From Streptomyces hokutonensis (GTDB lineage: Bacteria > Actinomycetota > Actinomycetes > Streptomycetales > Streptomycetaceae), in assembly GCF_000376565.1 (NCBI RefSeq), contig NZ_BARG01000024.1:365270-429269 (forward strand): a stretch of 64,000 bases of DNA, written 5' to 3'. This document shows positions 38,378 through 47,700 of the stretch, in pieces (positions within the stretch are counted from its first letter, which is position 1; every line of letters starts with the position of its first letter). A program made the position numbers and the translations under genes. The notes beneath the pieces are model-generated. The model saw only the letters and a list, made by a program, of their open reading frames with translations. It had not been told where the DNA came from and did not search any database.

Positions 38378-39301
38378 TCACCGTTCGGCGCTGAACTCCC
38401 CGAAGTAATGGCCCTCTTCGATGTCCGGGACCAGCCCGGGGTGTGTCGGCTTCCAACCGGTGCGTTGCCGGGTGAGCGCGCTCGACGCCGGGTTGTCGAG
38501 CGGGACGAACGCGGCCAGGAAACCGGCGAAGTGCCGGCTCGCCTCGTCGGGCGTCAGGCTGAGGGCCGGGACCTGCAACCGGCGGCCGATGGCCCGCGCG
38601 ACCTCGTGGAACGGCACGCCCTCCTCGGCGACCGCGTGGAGACGGGTGCCGGCCGGGGCGGATTCCAGGGCCAGCCGGTACAGGGTCGCCGCGTCCCGTC
38701 GATGCACCGACGGCCACCGGTTCGATCCGTCGCCGACGAACGCGGACACACCCGTCGTGCGGGCGACCTCGATGAGAGCCGGGACGAATCCGCGTGCGTC
38801 GCCCGGGCCGTGCACGGTCGGTGCCAGTCGTACGGAGGACGAGCGCACCCCGTGCCCGCTCAGCGCGAGGACGGACAGTTCGACCTGGAGCCGTGGGGCT
38901 GTGACGACGGTCGGGACAGTGGGGGTCTCCTCGGTGAGCAGGTGCCCCGGGGTGCGGCCGAGGATTCCCGAGGTGACCACGAACGGCCTGTCCGTGCCTG
39001 CCAGTTCGGCGCCGATCGCCTCCACTGCGGCCAGCTCGGTCTTCGCGCGGGCGGCCGGGTCGGTGGTCTCGGAGATGTGCTGGTTCGCGGCGTAGACGAC
39101 ACCGTCCGCCGCCGCGGCGCCGGCACGCAGGCTGTCGACGTCCGCGATGTCACCGCGGTGCACGCCGGCGCCGGATCGCGTCAACGCCTCGGCGGCCGAG
39201 TCCGAGCGGGCGAGGCCGACGACGTGGTGCCCCGCTCCGAGGAGTTCGCGGACGACCGCGGATCCGATGTAACCCGTCGCGCCCGCAACGAAAACACGCA
39301 C
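38378..39301 (-). CDS. NAD(P)-dependent SDR/epimerase-type oxidoreductase
   Basis: A 307-residue atypical or extended short-chain dehydrogenase. The Rossmann motif is FVAGATGYIGSAVVREL and nucleotide-binding continues with GLARSDSAAEAL, so NADPH is likely. There is no clear YxxxK pair; the corresponding stretch is less conserved, as in the atypical NmrA-like members. Substrate unknown. GTG start with GAGGGA upstream. It is convergent with the sigma-factor gene. Confidence 0.85.
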   Translation of the reverse strand: MRVFVAGATGYIGSAVVRELLGAGHHVVGLARSDSAAEALTRSGAGVHRGDIADVDSLRAGAAAADGVVYAANQHISETTDPAARAKTELAAVEAIGAELAGTDRPFVVTSGILGRTPGHLLTEETPTVPTVVTAPRLQVELSVLALSGHGVRSSSVRLAPTVHGPGDARGFVPALIEVARTTGVSAFVGDGSNRWPSVHRRDAATLYRLALESAPAGTRLHAVAEEGVPFHEVARAIGRRLQVPALSLTPDEASRHFAGFLAAFVPLDNPASSALTRQRTGWKPTHPGLVPDIEEGHYFGEFSAER

Positions 39302-39519
39302 AGTGGAGATCCCTCAGATCGGTCCGGGTCGACCCGGCGGCGGAGGGCGGCGGGCTCGCGGACCACGTTAGGAACGGAGACGTGCGGGTGTCCAAGGCCT
39401 GTGCGGCATACGGCGATACGCGGCAGGCATGACCTGGGGGAGGGGACGGCGCGGGACGGCCACGGCGCCGGGACCCATGGGCTCGGGTACCGGCGCCGCG
39501 TCGTCCTGTCTGCCGGCGA
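39302..39519. other. Intergenic DNA between SDR and chitosanase genes
   Basis: Contains the SDR promoter region and the chitosanase terminator at 39463-39498. No further gene seen. Confidence 0.5.
39463..39498 (-). terminator. Terminator of the chitosanase gene
   Basis: CGGCGCCGG (39463-39471) and CCGGCGCCG (39490-39498) form a 9-bp GC stem, 22 bases past the chitosanase stop. Confidence 0.6.
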
Positions 39520-40374
39520 TCAGCTGATGTGGTAGCTGTCTCCGTAGACCTTCCAGGACAGCGGTGTGTTGAGGTCGAGATTGCCGTTGCGGAGGAAGAC
39601 GCGCTGCTCGGTGTCGACGCGGGTGGTGTCGCTGTGGGCCTCCTCCTGCTGCATGGCCCACACACGTGCGTCGAGGAAGGCGTTGAGGTACGTCGTCTCG
39701 TTGCCGCCCTGGGCCGGCGGCTTGGCCGAACGCAGGGCGCGGGCGCGGATGTTGCGGAAACTGGTGGGGTCGTCGCCGTCGCCGTGCATGACGATGGCGT
39801 CGTAGTAGGTGAACTGGCCCAGGGCACGCAGCCCGTCGGTCTTGCCCTGGCTGACGGCCGGGTTGAAGTACACGCGGTCGCGTTCGTCGTTCTGCGCCTG
39901 CTGGAACACCGTGTCCTGTGCCGCGGTGCGCCAGTCCTTCGGGAAGTTCGGGTCGAGGCCGGAGTGCGAGTCGGTGCCGTTGACCGAGCGGAGCGCGGGC
40001 AGGTACTTGGCGAGTACGTTGCCGGGCTTGCGGGTCGCGTAGAGCTGGACGAGGTCGAGCATGTCGCCGGTGCCGGAGCAGAAGCCGATGATCCCGGCGG
40101 TGTAGCCGCGGCCGTCGCCTATGTCCTCGATGTACTTGTACTGGGCCTTCCAGTCGAGCGAGGAGTTCTCCGCGCTCGACACCAGCTTCATGGCGATCTC
40201 CTTCTTCGCCGGGTCGTCGAGGTTGACAGCCCGGACCGCCGGAGCGGCGGCCGAGGCCTGCGGAGTGCGCAGCAGAGGTACTGCCGTGAGCGACACGCCG
40301 AGGAGCGCGAGGAGGGTCCGGCGCGAGGGGCTCGCCGGCTCGGGGGTCGCTGGGGCACGGAACGGGTGGACCAC
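39520..40374 (-). CDS. csn: Secreted GH46 chitosanase
   Basis: Cuts chitosan (poly-glucosamine) endo-wise outside the cell. 284 residues with a Tat-type signal (SRRTLLALLG, cleavage after AASA). The mature protein starts with LDDPAKKEIAMKLVSSAENSSLDW, in which the first glutamate is the GH46 acid, followed by IGDGRGYTAGIIGFCSGTGD with the base aspartate. The C-terminus YGDSYHIS is typical of GH46. GTG start with GGAG six bases upstream. The promoter region holds a long palindrome at 40424-40446. Confidence 0.95.
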   Translation of the reverse strand: MVHPFRAPATPEPASPSRRTLLALLGVSLTAVPLLRTPQASAAAPAVRAVNLDDPAKKEIAMKLVSSAENSSLDWKAQYKYIEDIGDGRGYTAGIIGFCSGTGDMLDLVQLYATRKPGNVLAKYLPALRSVNGTDSHSGLDPNFPKDWRTAAQDTVFQQAQNDERDRVYFNPAVSQGKTDGLRALGQFTYYDAIVMHGDGDDPTSFRNIRARALRSAKPPAQGGNETTYLNAFLDARVWAMQQEEAHSDTTRVDTEQRVFLRNGNLDLNTPLSWKVYGDSYHIS

Positions 40375-40423
40375 TGGGACTCCAAATGGTGGTGGGGGGT
40401 CGGGAGTTGGTCTTGCCGCCGAA

Positions 40424-40446
40424 CTGATAGGAAACTTAACTATCAG
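40424..40446. promoter_or_regulatory. Chitosanase operator palindrome
   Basis: CTGATAG, GAAACTTAA, CTATCAG: perfect 7-bp arms with a 9-base AT-rich centre, 50 bases before the chitosanase start. The AGGAAACTT core resembles the sites bound by ROK-type chitosanase repressors (CsnR), but I compare from memory only. Confidence 0.6.
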
Positions 40447-40591
40447 AGGTTCGGCGAGGACGGCACCCGCCGGGGGTCAAGTTCGTAGATATGAACGAGA
40501 GCCGTGTGTCTGTGCGAGGGCGATGCTTGACGGTTTGCCCGCCCTTGTCGCACCGGCCACGAGGCGAGGGCCGGTCACCCGGGCGGCAGGA

Positions 40592-40616
40592 AGCCTGCCC
40601 CTGGCAGGGGCAGGCT
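40592..40616. terminator. GC hairpin upstream of ohr
   Basis: AGCCTGCCCC (40592-40601), loop TGGCA, then GGGGCAGGCT (40607-40616): a perfect 10-bp stem. It may end stray transcription or act in the ohr leader. Confidence 0.4.
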
Positions 40617-40686
40617 GCGAACGGCCGACGGCAGCACACTCACGTCGTAGCAATCACGTGCTGGCACTCATGAAAAAGGAACCGCC

Positions 40687-41109
40687 ATGTCTGCGCTGTA
40701 CACCACCGAGGCCCTGTCGACCGGCGACGGCCGCAACGGCGAAGTCCGTTCCCTCGACGGCGTGTTGGACGAAGTCCTCGCGGTCCCGAAGGAGATGGGC
40801 GGCCCCGGCGGCGACCGGACCAACCCCGAGCAGCTCTTCGCCGCCGGCTACGCCGCCTGTTTCCACAACGGACTCCGCCTGATCGCGAGCGGCCAGGGGG
40901 TCCGACTCGGCGCCTCCACCGTCCGGTCGAAGGTCACCCTGCTCGCGCTGGACACCGGCGGCTTCACCCTCGCCGTGGCACTGACCGCGCACCTGCCCGG
41001 CCTGGAACAGTCCACCGCCGACCAGTTGGTGAAGGTCGCCCATGAGGTGTGCCCGTACTCCAACGCCACCCGCGGCAACATCGACGTGACCCTCACGGCC
41101 ACGGTCTGA
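40687..41109 (+). CDS. ohr: Ohr/OsmC-type organic hydroperoxide reductase
   Basis: A 140-residue cytoplasmic peroxidase that reduces organic hydroperoxides. The two redox cysteines are in GYAACFHNG (near residue 58) and EVCPYSNAT (near 122), the standard Ohr positions, and RTNPEQLFAAGYAACF is the family signature. AAGGA precedes the ATG. No OhrR regulator is adjacent. A terminator follows. Confidence 0.93.
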   Translation: MSALYTTEALSTGDGRNGEVRSLDGVLDEVLAVPKEMGGPGGDRTNPEQLFAAGYAACFHNGLRLIASGQGVRLGASTVRSKVTLLALDTGGFTLAVALTAHLPGLEQSTADQLVKVAHEVCPYSNATRGNIDVTLTATV

Positions 41110-41130
41110 CAAGGGGGAACAAGCACCTTC

Positions 41131-41161
41131 GGGCCTCGCGCTTCCCGACAGCGCGAGGCCT
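41131..41161 (+). terminator. Terminator of ohr
   Basis: GGCCTCGCGC (41132-41141) and GCGCGAGGCC (41151-41160), a perfect 10-bp stem, extended by one G-U pair, 22 bases after the stop. Confidence 0.7.
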
Positions 41162-41212
41162 GCGGGCACCGGGCGGGAGCTAGTATGCGGCTGCCGGAGA
41201 TCGGGAGACACC

Positions 41213-42253
41213 ATGGCACCAGGGGCAGGACGCGGCGCGGGAGCCGCACCGCGCAGTGTGGACGTGGCGCGCCTCGCGGGCGTGTCGCAGAAGACGGTGT
41301 CCCGGGTCATGAACGACGAGCCGTACGTCTCCGCGGACGTACGCCGCCGGGTCCTGGCCGCGGCCGAGGAACTCGGCTACCGCTCGAACAACGCGGCCCG
41401 CGCGCTGGCCTCCGGACGCACCCGGTCCATCGGCGTCGTGACACTCGGTACCGCGCTCTACGGCCCCGCCTCGCTGCTCATGGGCGTCGAGCGGGCCGTA
41501 CGCGACACCGGCTACGCGCTCCGGGTGGTCAACACGATGGAGGGCGAGTCGGCGGGCATCGCCGGTGCCGTCGACTCGCTCCTGGACCAGGGCGTGGACG
41601 GCATCGTCATCTCCGAGCCGATCGACGAGGAGGACGGCGCCGACCTGTCCGCGCGCGTCGACGTGCCGGTGCTCGTCCTCGGCGCGCCGCCGCCCTTCGT
41701 CGCACCGCATGTGGTGACGGCCGGGATCGTCTCCGGCCGACTGGCGCGGGCCGCCACCGAACACCTGCTGGAGCTCGGCCACACCACGGTCCACCATCTG
41801 GCGGGACCCGTGCGCTGGTACTCGGCCCGGGACCGTCTCGAGGGCTGGCGGGCGGCGCTCGCCGCGCACGGCCGGGCGGAACCGCCGGTCGTCCAGGGCG
41901 ACTGGTCGGCCGCCTCCGGTTACGCGGCCGGTCGCGCCCTGGCCGACGACCCCGGCGTCACCGCGGTGTTCGCCGCCAACGACGACATGGCGATCGGACT
42001 GATCCGCGCCCTGACGGAGGCCGGCCGGCGGGTGCCGGAGGACATCAGCGTGGTCGGCTTCGACGACACCCCGGTCGCCGCCTATGTGACTCCGCCGCTG
42101 ACGACCGTACGGCAGCCGTTCGACGCGATGGCGCGCATCGGTCTCAAGCTTCTTGTGCACGCCATCGAGAAGCCGCAGGAACCCCCGCTGCCGGTGACCG
42201 AACCACCGGTCGAACTCGTCGTCCGCGCTTCGTCGTCGGCGCCGCCTCGCTAG
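41213..42253 (+). CDS. LacI-family transcriptional regulator
   Basis: A 346-residue repressor with helix-turn-helix SVDVARLAGVSQKTVSRVMNDEPYV, hinge ARALASGRTRSIG and a sugar-binding domain ending in VVGFDDTPVAAYVTPPLTTVRQPF. GGGAG precedes the ATG. It is followed 11 bases later by a NUDIX gene, otherwise no sugar gene is near, so its target regulon is unknown. Confidence 0.92.
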   Translation: MAPGAGRGAGAAPRSVDVARLAGVSQKTVSRVMNDEPYVSADVRRRVLAAAEELGYRSNNAARALASGRTRSIGVVTLGTALYGPASLLMGVERAVRDTGYALRVVNTMEGESAGIAGAVDSLLDQGVDGIVISEPIDEEDGADLSARVDVPVLVLGAPPPFVAPHVVTAGIVSGRLARAATEHLLELGHTTVHHLAGPVRWYSARDRLEGWRAALAAHGRAEPPVVQGDWSAASGYAAGRALADDPGVTAVFAANDDMAIGLIRALTEAGRRVPEDISVVGFDDTPVAAYVTPPLTTVRQPFDAMARIGLKLLVHAIEKPQEPPLPVTEPPVELVVRASSSAPPR

Positions 42254-42264
42254 GCTCTCCGGGC

Positions 42265-42702
42265 ATGAAGGTCCGTCACAAGGCACGGGTCGTGCTGCTC
42301 GACCATGGTCGGCTGGTGTTCCTGAAGCGGGGCTGGCCGGGCGGCGACTCCTACTGCACCACCGTCGGCGGAAGCGTCGAGCCCACCGACGCGGACCTCG
42401 AAGCGGCGCTGCGCCGCGAGGCGTTGGAGGAGATCGGCGCCGCGATCGGTCCCGCCACCGAGTTCCTCACCCTGACCGAACCGGGCGATACGACCACCGT
42501 CGTACAGCACTACTTCCTCGCCGACCTGCTCGACATGGACCCGGCCCGTCGCCACGGTCCCGAGCTCGACGACCCCGACACGGGCGACTTCGAACCGGTC
42601 CGCGTGCCGCTCAGCCGCTCCGCCGTGGCGGCCCTCAACCTCCAGCCGGCCGAGCTCGCCGACTATGTGCTGCGCCATGTCGATGCGTGGGGCGCTGCCT
42701 GA
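42265..42702 (+). CDS. NUDIX hydrolase
   Basis: A 145-residue pyrophosphohydrolase. The NUDIX box reads GGSVEPTDADLEAALRREALEEIG: the catalytic REALEEIG end is exact, but the middle has Asp in place of the usual Glu and one extra residue before RE, so it departs from the strict G-x5-E-x7-REUxEExGU pattern. Starts 11 bases after the LacI stop, likely co-transcribed. Substrate unknown. Confidence 0.88.
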   Translation: MKVRHKARVVLLDHGRLVFLKRGWPGGDSYCTTVGGSVEPTDADLEAALRREALEEIGAAIGPATEFLTLTEPGDTTTVVQHYFLADLLDMDPARRHGPELDDPDTGDFEPVRVPLSRSAVAALNLQPAELADYVLRHVDAWGAA

Positions 42703-42727
42703 CCGTCGTCGTCTAGGGAAGGCCGTA

Positions 42728-43765
42728 CTACGGCGTCAGTACGACCTTGCCGGCGACCGTGCCCGACTCGGCCAGGCGCAGGGCGTCGGAGACGCGGGCG
42801 AGCGGCAGCCGGGCCGCGATCCGCGGTGTGACCTCGCCGCGCTCGACGGCCGCGAAGACCTGCGAGAGGTCGGTGCGCAGCTGGGTGCGGAACCGGTTCT
42901 TGTTCAGGGCGCGCCCGGCCCAGACGTTGAAGAAGTAGGCGTGACGGCCGTTCGGCAGCGCGTTCCACATCCAGACGCGGCCGAGGATCTTGAGCACGGG
43001 CAGCTGCTTGGAGCCCTCGTCGTCGCGGGTGGCGGCGCTGCCGTAGGAGACGAGGGTGCCGCCGGGGGCGAGGAGGTGCCAGGAGCGGACGACGCTCTCG
43101 GCGCCGACGTGGTCGAAGACCGCGTCCACCCCGCGCGGGGCGAGCTCGCGGACCCGTGCGGCGAGGTCAGGGGTGCGGTAGTCGATGGGCTCGACGCCCT
43201 GCTCGCGCAGTGCGCCGTGGTGGCGCGGTGACGCCGTGCCGATCACGTACACGCCCATGGCGCGGGCGAGTTGGACCAGGACCGTGCCGACGCCGCCGTT
43301 GGCGCCGTGCACCAGGATCGTCTGGCCCGCGCGGATCCGGGCCTTGCGGTGCAGCATCTGCCAGGCGGTGATGCCGTTGACCACCACGGTCTCGGCCTCC
43401 GCCGCGCCGACCCCGGCCGGCACCGGCACCACGTCGGCCGCGTCGACCAGCACATGGCTGGCCCAGCCGCCGACCTTCACCAGCGCGGCCACCCGGGTGC
43501 CGACCAGGCTCGCTTCCACGCCGGCGCCGGTGCTCTGGACGGTGCCGACCAGGTCGTAGCCGGGGACGAAGGGGAACGGGGGCTGGTCGTAGTACCGGCC
43601 GCGGCGCATCTGCTGCTCGGCGAAGGAGACCCCGGTCGCCTCCATCCGGATCACGACCTGGCCGGGACCCGCGACCGGAACGGCTCCGTGCCGGACCTCC
43701 AGGCCCTCGGGCTCGACCTTGCCCGGCAGGACGACCTCGACGAGTGCGTCGGTGGTGTTGTTCAT
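42728..43765 (-). CDS. Zinc-free medium-chain dehydrogenase (quinone oxidoreductase-like)
   Basis: A 345-residue NADPH-dependent reductase of the MDR superfamily. Residues 1-130 are the GroES-like catalytic domain (GVSFAEQQMRRGRYYDQPPFPFVPGYDLVG), followed by the Rossmann motif LVHGANGGVGTVLVQLA. Zinc ligands are absent, as in quinone oxidoreductases. The ATG at 43765 has GGAGG six bases ahead. It is divergent from a TetR gene, with a palindrome between, so it is probably induced by an electrophile or quinone. Confidence 0.9.
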   Translation of the reverse strand: MNNTTDALVEVVLPGKVEPEGLEVRHGAVPVAGPGQVVIRMEATGVSFAEQQMRRGRYYDQPPFPFVPGYDLVGTVQSTGAGVEASLVGTRVAALVKVGGWASHVLVDAADVVPVPAGVGAAEAETVVVNGITAWQMLHRKARIRAGQTILVHGANGGVGTVLVQLARAMGVYVIGTASPRHHGALREQGVEPIDYRTPDLAARVRELAPRGVDAVFDHVGAESVVRSWHLLAPGGTLVSYGSAATRDDEGSKQLPVLKILGRVWMWNALPNGRHAYFFNVWAGRALNKNRFRTQLRTDLSQVFAAVERGEVTPRIAARLPLARVSDALRLAESGTVAGKVVLTP

Positions 43766-43819
43766 GGCGACCTCCACTGTGAGCTGCGGCGAGCTATGCG
43801 CTTTCGTGTTCGTTATAAG

Positions 43820-43837
43820 TTCTAACGCACGCTAGAA
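43820..43837. promoter_or_regulatory. TetR operator between MDR and TetR genes
   Basis: TTCTAACGCACGCTAGAA, an 18-base palindrome with one mismatched pair, in the 151-base divergent region. A TTCTAAC half-site recurs at 43863-43869. Confidence 0.62.
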
Positions 43838-43916
43838 GGGGTCGTCAAGTGCAATCGTGATACCTTCTAACTGAAGCTTGAGCGTGTAGTCCTGTGAGTG
43901 TGGAAGGCGGCCGGTC

Positions 43917-44576
43917 ATGGCGGAAACAGGCACGAGGACTCCGCGTGAGCGGTACCGCGACCAGGTGCGCACGGAGATCAAGGACCACGCACGGGAGCAG
44001 ATCGCCACGGCGGGCGCCTCCGCGCTCTCCCTCAATGCCATCGCCAAGCGGATGGGCATGAGCGGCCCCGCGCTCTACCGCTACTTCGCCAGCCGGGACG
44101 ACCTGATCACCGAGCTCGTCCGCGACGCCTACCGCAGCCTCGCCGACAGCTTCCGCACGGCCGCCGAGACCGGCACCGACCTGCCCGGACTGGCCCACAC
44201 CCTGCGGGCCTGGGCCCTCGCCGACCCCCAGCGGTACTTCCTCGTCTACGGCACCCCCGTCCCCGGCTACCACGCGCCCGACGACATCACCGGCATCGCG
44301 TCCGAGATCATGACGACCCTGCTGGACGCCTGCGCCGCCGCAGGGCTCTCGGACGGCCCCGCGACACCGTTCGAGACGCATCTCGGGGACCACCGCGACT
44401 GGGCGGGCGACCACCCCGCCCCGCCCGAGAGCCTCCACCGGGCACTCACCTTCTGGACCCGTCTGCACGGAGTCCTCTCCCTGGAACTCGCGGGCCACTT
44501 CACCGGCATGGGCTTCGACCCGGCCGAGCTCTTCGCGTCCGAACTGGCGGGTCTTGTGGAGCAGCGGGGGGAGTGA
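43917..44576 (+). CDS. TetR-family regulator (TetR/AcrR with C-terminal WHG domain)
   Basis: A 219-residue regulator: helix-turn-helix EQIATAGASALSLNAIAKRMGMSGPALYRYFASRDDL and a ligand domain with the tail ARPERYFLVYGTPVPGY-like segment (here ADPQRYFLVYGTPVPGYHAP) and LHGVLSLELAGHF, which mark the WHG subtype. It is divergent from the oxidoreductase and is the likely repressor of both genes through the palindrome at 43820-43837. Confidence 0.93.
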   Translation: MAETGTRTPRERYRDQVRTEIKDHAREQIATAGASALSLNAIAKRMGMSGPALYRYFASRDDLITELVRDAYRSLADSFRTAAETGTDLPGLAHTLRAWALADPQRYFLVYGTPVPGYHAPDDITGIASEIMTTLLDACAAAGLSDGPATPFETHLGDHRDWAGDHPAPPESLHRALTFWTRLHGVLSLELAGHFTGMGFDPAELFASELAGLVEQRGE

Positions 44577-44617
44577 GACCTGCCGCCCAACTCCCCGTCC
44601 ACGTGCGAGAGTTCTTA

Positions 44618-44650
44618 TTGATTGGCGGCTCGGGAAGGGCTGCCAATCAA
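44618..44650. terminator. Hairpin after the TetR gene
   Basis: TTGATTGGCGGC (44618-44629) and GCTGCCAATCAA (44639-44650) form a 12-bp stem with one G-U pair and a 9-base loop. It lies 42 bases after the TetR stop; it could also act as an operator for the STAND gene at 44759. Confidence 0.5.
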
Positions 44651-44758
44651 CTTCCGGCCCGGTGAACTCGGTGCTGTGGGGGAGGTCGTCCCGCGTCCCC
44701 TTGGGGGAGGGGCGCGGGACGTTCGGCAGGACGGGTGAGGCAGTAGGGGGCGATCGGT

Positions 44759-47700
44759 GTGGGGCGTCCGGAGAGTCCGCTGGATCCTGAGGGCGGGCCG
44801 GTGCAGCGGCTGGCGTACGAGTTGCGTCAACTGCGGCAGGAGGCAGGGGGGATCACCTATCGGGTGATGGCCGGCCGGGTCGACTTCTCGGCGGCCACGC
44901 TGTCCGAGGCGGCGGCCGGTGAACGCCTCCCGTCCCTGGCCGTCGTCCTCGCCTACGTCCGGGCCTGTGGCGCGGACTCCGGTGAATGGGAGGGACGTTG
45001 GCGGCGGGCGGCCGAGGAAGAAGCCGGGCGGACCGAGGAGGAAGAGGGGGTCACGCCGCCGTACCGGGGGCTCGCGCGGTTCGAGCCGGGTGACAGTGAT
45101 CGCTTCTTCGGCCGGGATCAACTGGTCGCCGATCTCGCGGAGTTGGCGCTGGACAACCGCTTCGTGGCCGTCGTCGGGACGTCGGGAAGTGGCAAGTCGT
45201 CCCTGCTGCGGGCCGGTCTGGTGCCGGCGTTGCGCGGCGAGGCCTGGCCGGGTGCCCGCCCGGCGGCCGTACGCATCCTCACGCCCGGCGAGCATCCTGC
45301 GCGTACCCACGCCCGAGCACTCGCCCCGGTCGAGACCACGGGGGACGGGGACACGTGGATGATCGTGGACCAGTTCGAGGAGGTCTTCACGCTCTGTCAG
45401 GACCCTGCCGAGCGGGCCCGTTTCCTGGACCGGCTGCTGGCGGCCTCCCGGCCGGGCGGGCGGCTGAGGGTGGTGATCGCGGTGCGCGCGGATCTCTACG
45501 GGCGGCTCGGTGAGCACCGCGGTCTCGCGGACGCGCTGCGCGGTGCGAGCCTGCTCGTCGCCCCGATGAGCATGGGCGAACTGCGCGAGGCCGTCGTCAA
45601 GCCCGCCATGGCCCAGGGCCTGACGGTCGAGCGCGCCCTGACCGACCGGATCATCGCGGAAGTGGCCGACCGTCCCGGCGGTCTCCCGCTGATGTCCCAC
45701 GCGCTGCTGGAGACCTGGCGCCGCCGCCGGGGCAGGACACTGACGCTCAAGGGCTACGAGGCGGCCGGCGGTGTCCGGGGCGCGATCACCCAGACCGCCG
45801 AGGACCTCTACGGCAGCCTCTCCCCGCAGGAGGCCGTGCTCGCCCGTCAGGTGATGCTGCGGCTGATCGCCCCGGGCGAGGGCACCGACGACACCGGGCG
45901 TCCCGCCCGCCGTGCCGAGCTGGACGCCGACGGCACCGGCGAAACGGCCGTCGTACTGGACCGGTTGGCCCGGGCCCGGCTGATCACCCTCGACGACGAC
46001 ACCGTCGATCTCGCCCACGAAGCGCTGATCACCGCGTGGCCCCGGCTGCGCGAATGGATCGACCGGGACCGCGAGTTGCTGCGCCGGCACCGAATACTCA
46101 CCGAAGCGGCTGTCGCGTGGGAGCAGTTGGACCGTGACGCCGGTGCTTTGTATCGAGGGGCTCGGCTGGCGGCGGCCGAGGAAGGCTTCGCCGACCCGGC
46201 CCGTCCTTACCGGCTCACGCGGCTGGAGCGAGCCTTTCTCACCGCGAGCCTCCAGGCCCGGGACGCCGAACGGTCCGCGACAGCTCGTACGACGCGTCGA
46301 TTACGTTCCCTGATCGCGGCGTTGGCCGCCCTGCTCGTGCTGGCGGTCATCGCCGCCGGGCTGGCGTTCACCCAGCGGCAGGACGCCGTCACCGCGCAGC
46401 ACGCGGCGTTGTCCCGGCAACTTGCCGCCCAGTCCGCCGTGTTGCTGGACACCAACCCCGACCTGGCCTCGCTGCTCGCGGTCCAGTCGTACCGGACGAG
46501 CCCCACCGCCGAGGCCGTCACCAGCCTGTACGCCGCCGCGGCGCTGCCGCAGCGGCACAGCATGGCCGTCGGCTGTCAGGTGTGGTCGGTGGCGTTCAGC
46601 CCGGACGGGCGCACCCTGGCCACGGCGTGTGCCGACGCGACCATCCGGCTGTGGGACACCGCCACCGGCAAGCGGCGGGCCACCTTCGCCGGCCTCGGCG
46701 GCTTCGTGGCGGCGGTGGCGTTCAGCCCGGACGGCCGCACTCTGGCCGATGCCGGGGAGCACGGCCTTCGGCTCCGGAACGTGGCCACGGGCACGATCCG
46801 TGCCAGGCTCACCAGCCGCGATGCGGTGTCCGCGGTGGCGTTCAGTCCGGACGGTCGGACGCTCGCGGCCGCGCAGAGCAAGGTGCTGCGCCTGTGGGAC
46901 ATGGCCTCAGGAAAACTGCGGGCGACGCTCAAGAGCCACACCGGGTTCATCGACACGGTGGCGTTCAGCCCGGACGGCCGTCTGCTGGCCTCAGGCGGCG
47001 CGGACTTCACCGTACGGCTGTGGGACGCGGCATCGGGACGGCTGCGGGCCACCTGGCCCAGCTACGCCGGGGAGGTGACGTCGGTGGCCTTCAGTCCCGA
47101 CGGGCAGACCGTTGCCGTCGTCGGTACCGTCGGCGAAGGTGTCTGGCTGCACGACACGTCCGGCGGCGCCGACCACGTCCTGAAAACCGGCCGGACAGGC
47201 TTCCTGACGTCGGTGGCCTTCAGTCCCGACGGTCGCACTCTGGCCACCACCGGGACCGACAAGACGCTGCGGCTGACAGACGTCGCCACCCACAAGAGCC
47301 AGGTCATCACCACCGGGCATGTGGACGGGCAGACGTCGGTGGTGGCGTTCAGTCCGGACGGCCGCACCGTGGCCACCGGCAGCGGGGACGGCACCGCCTG
47401 CCTGTGGCAGCCGGACACCGGCCGGGCCCGTGCCACCCTCAACACCCGTTCAGGACCCATCCGTTCGGTGGCCCTCAGCCCTGACGGGCGCACTCTGGCC
47501 ACCGCCGGCGACGACAGAAAGACCCGTCTGTGGAACACGGCCACCGGAACGCTCCAGGCCACCCTCACCGGTCACACCGGGCCCGTACGGTCCGTCGCGT
47601 TCAGCCCTGACGGCCGCACCCTGGCCACCGGCAGCTACGACACAACCATACGGATCTGGAACGTGCGTACGGCAGCCGTGCGCAGTGTGCTCTCCGCTCC

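Larger units (their letters stand above)
40375..40686. other. Divergent region between chitosanase and ohr genes
   Basis: Holds the chitosanase operator (40424-40446), a GTTC-N8-GAAC repeat at 40481-40496, and a GC hairpin at 40592-40616. No gene supported; a 60-codon open frame at 40491-40673 lacks a ribosome site and any family resemblance. Confidence 0.5.

Noticed and set aside
40491..40673. 60-codon open frame between chitosanase and ohr
   Set aside because: No ribosome site, covers the GC hairpin, no resemblance to a known small protein.
42722..42734. GCCGTACTACGGC palindrome at the MDR stop
   Set aside because: Only 13 bases and overlapping coding sequence; too short to call a terminator.
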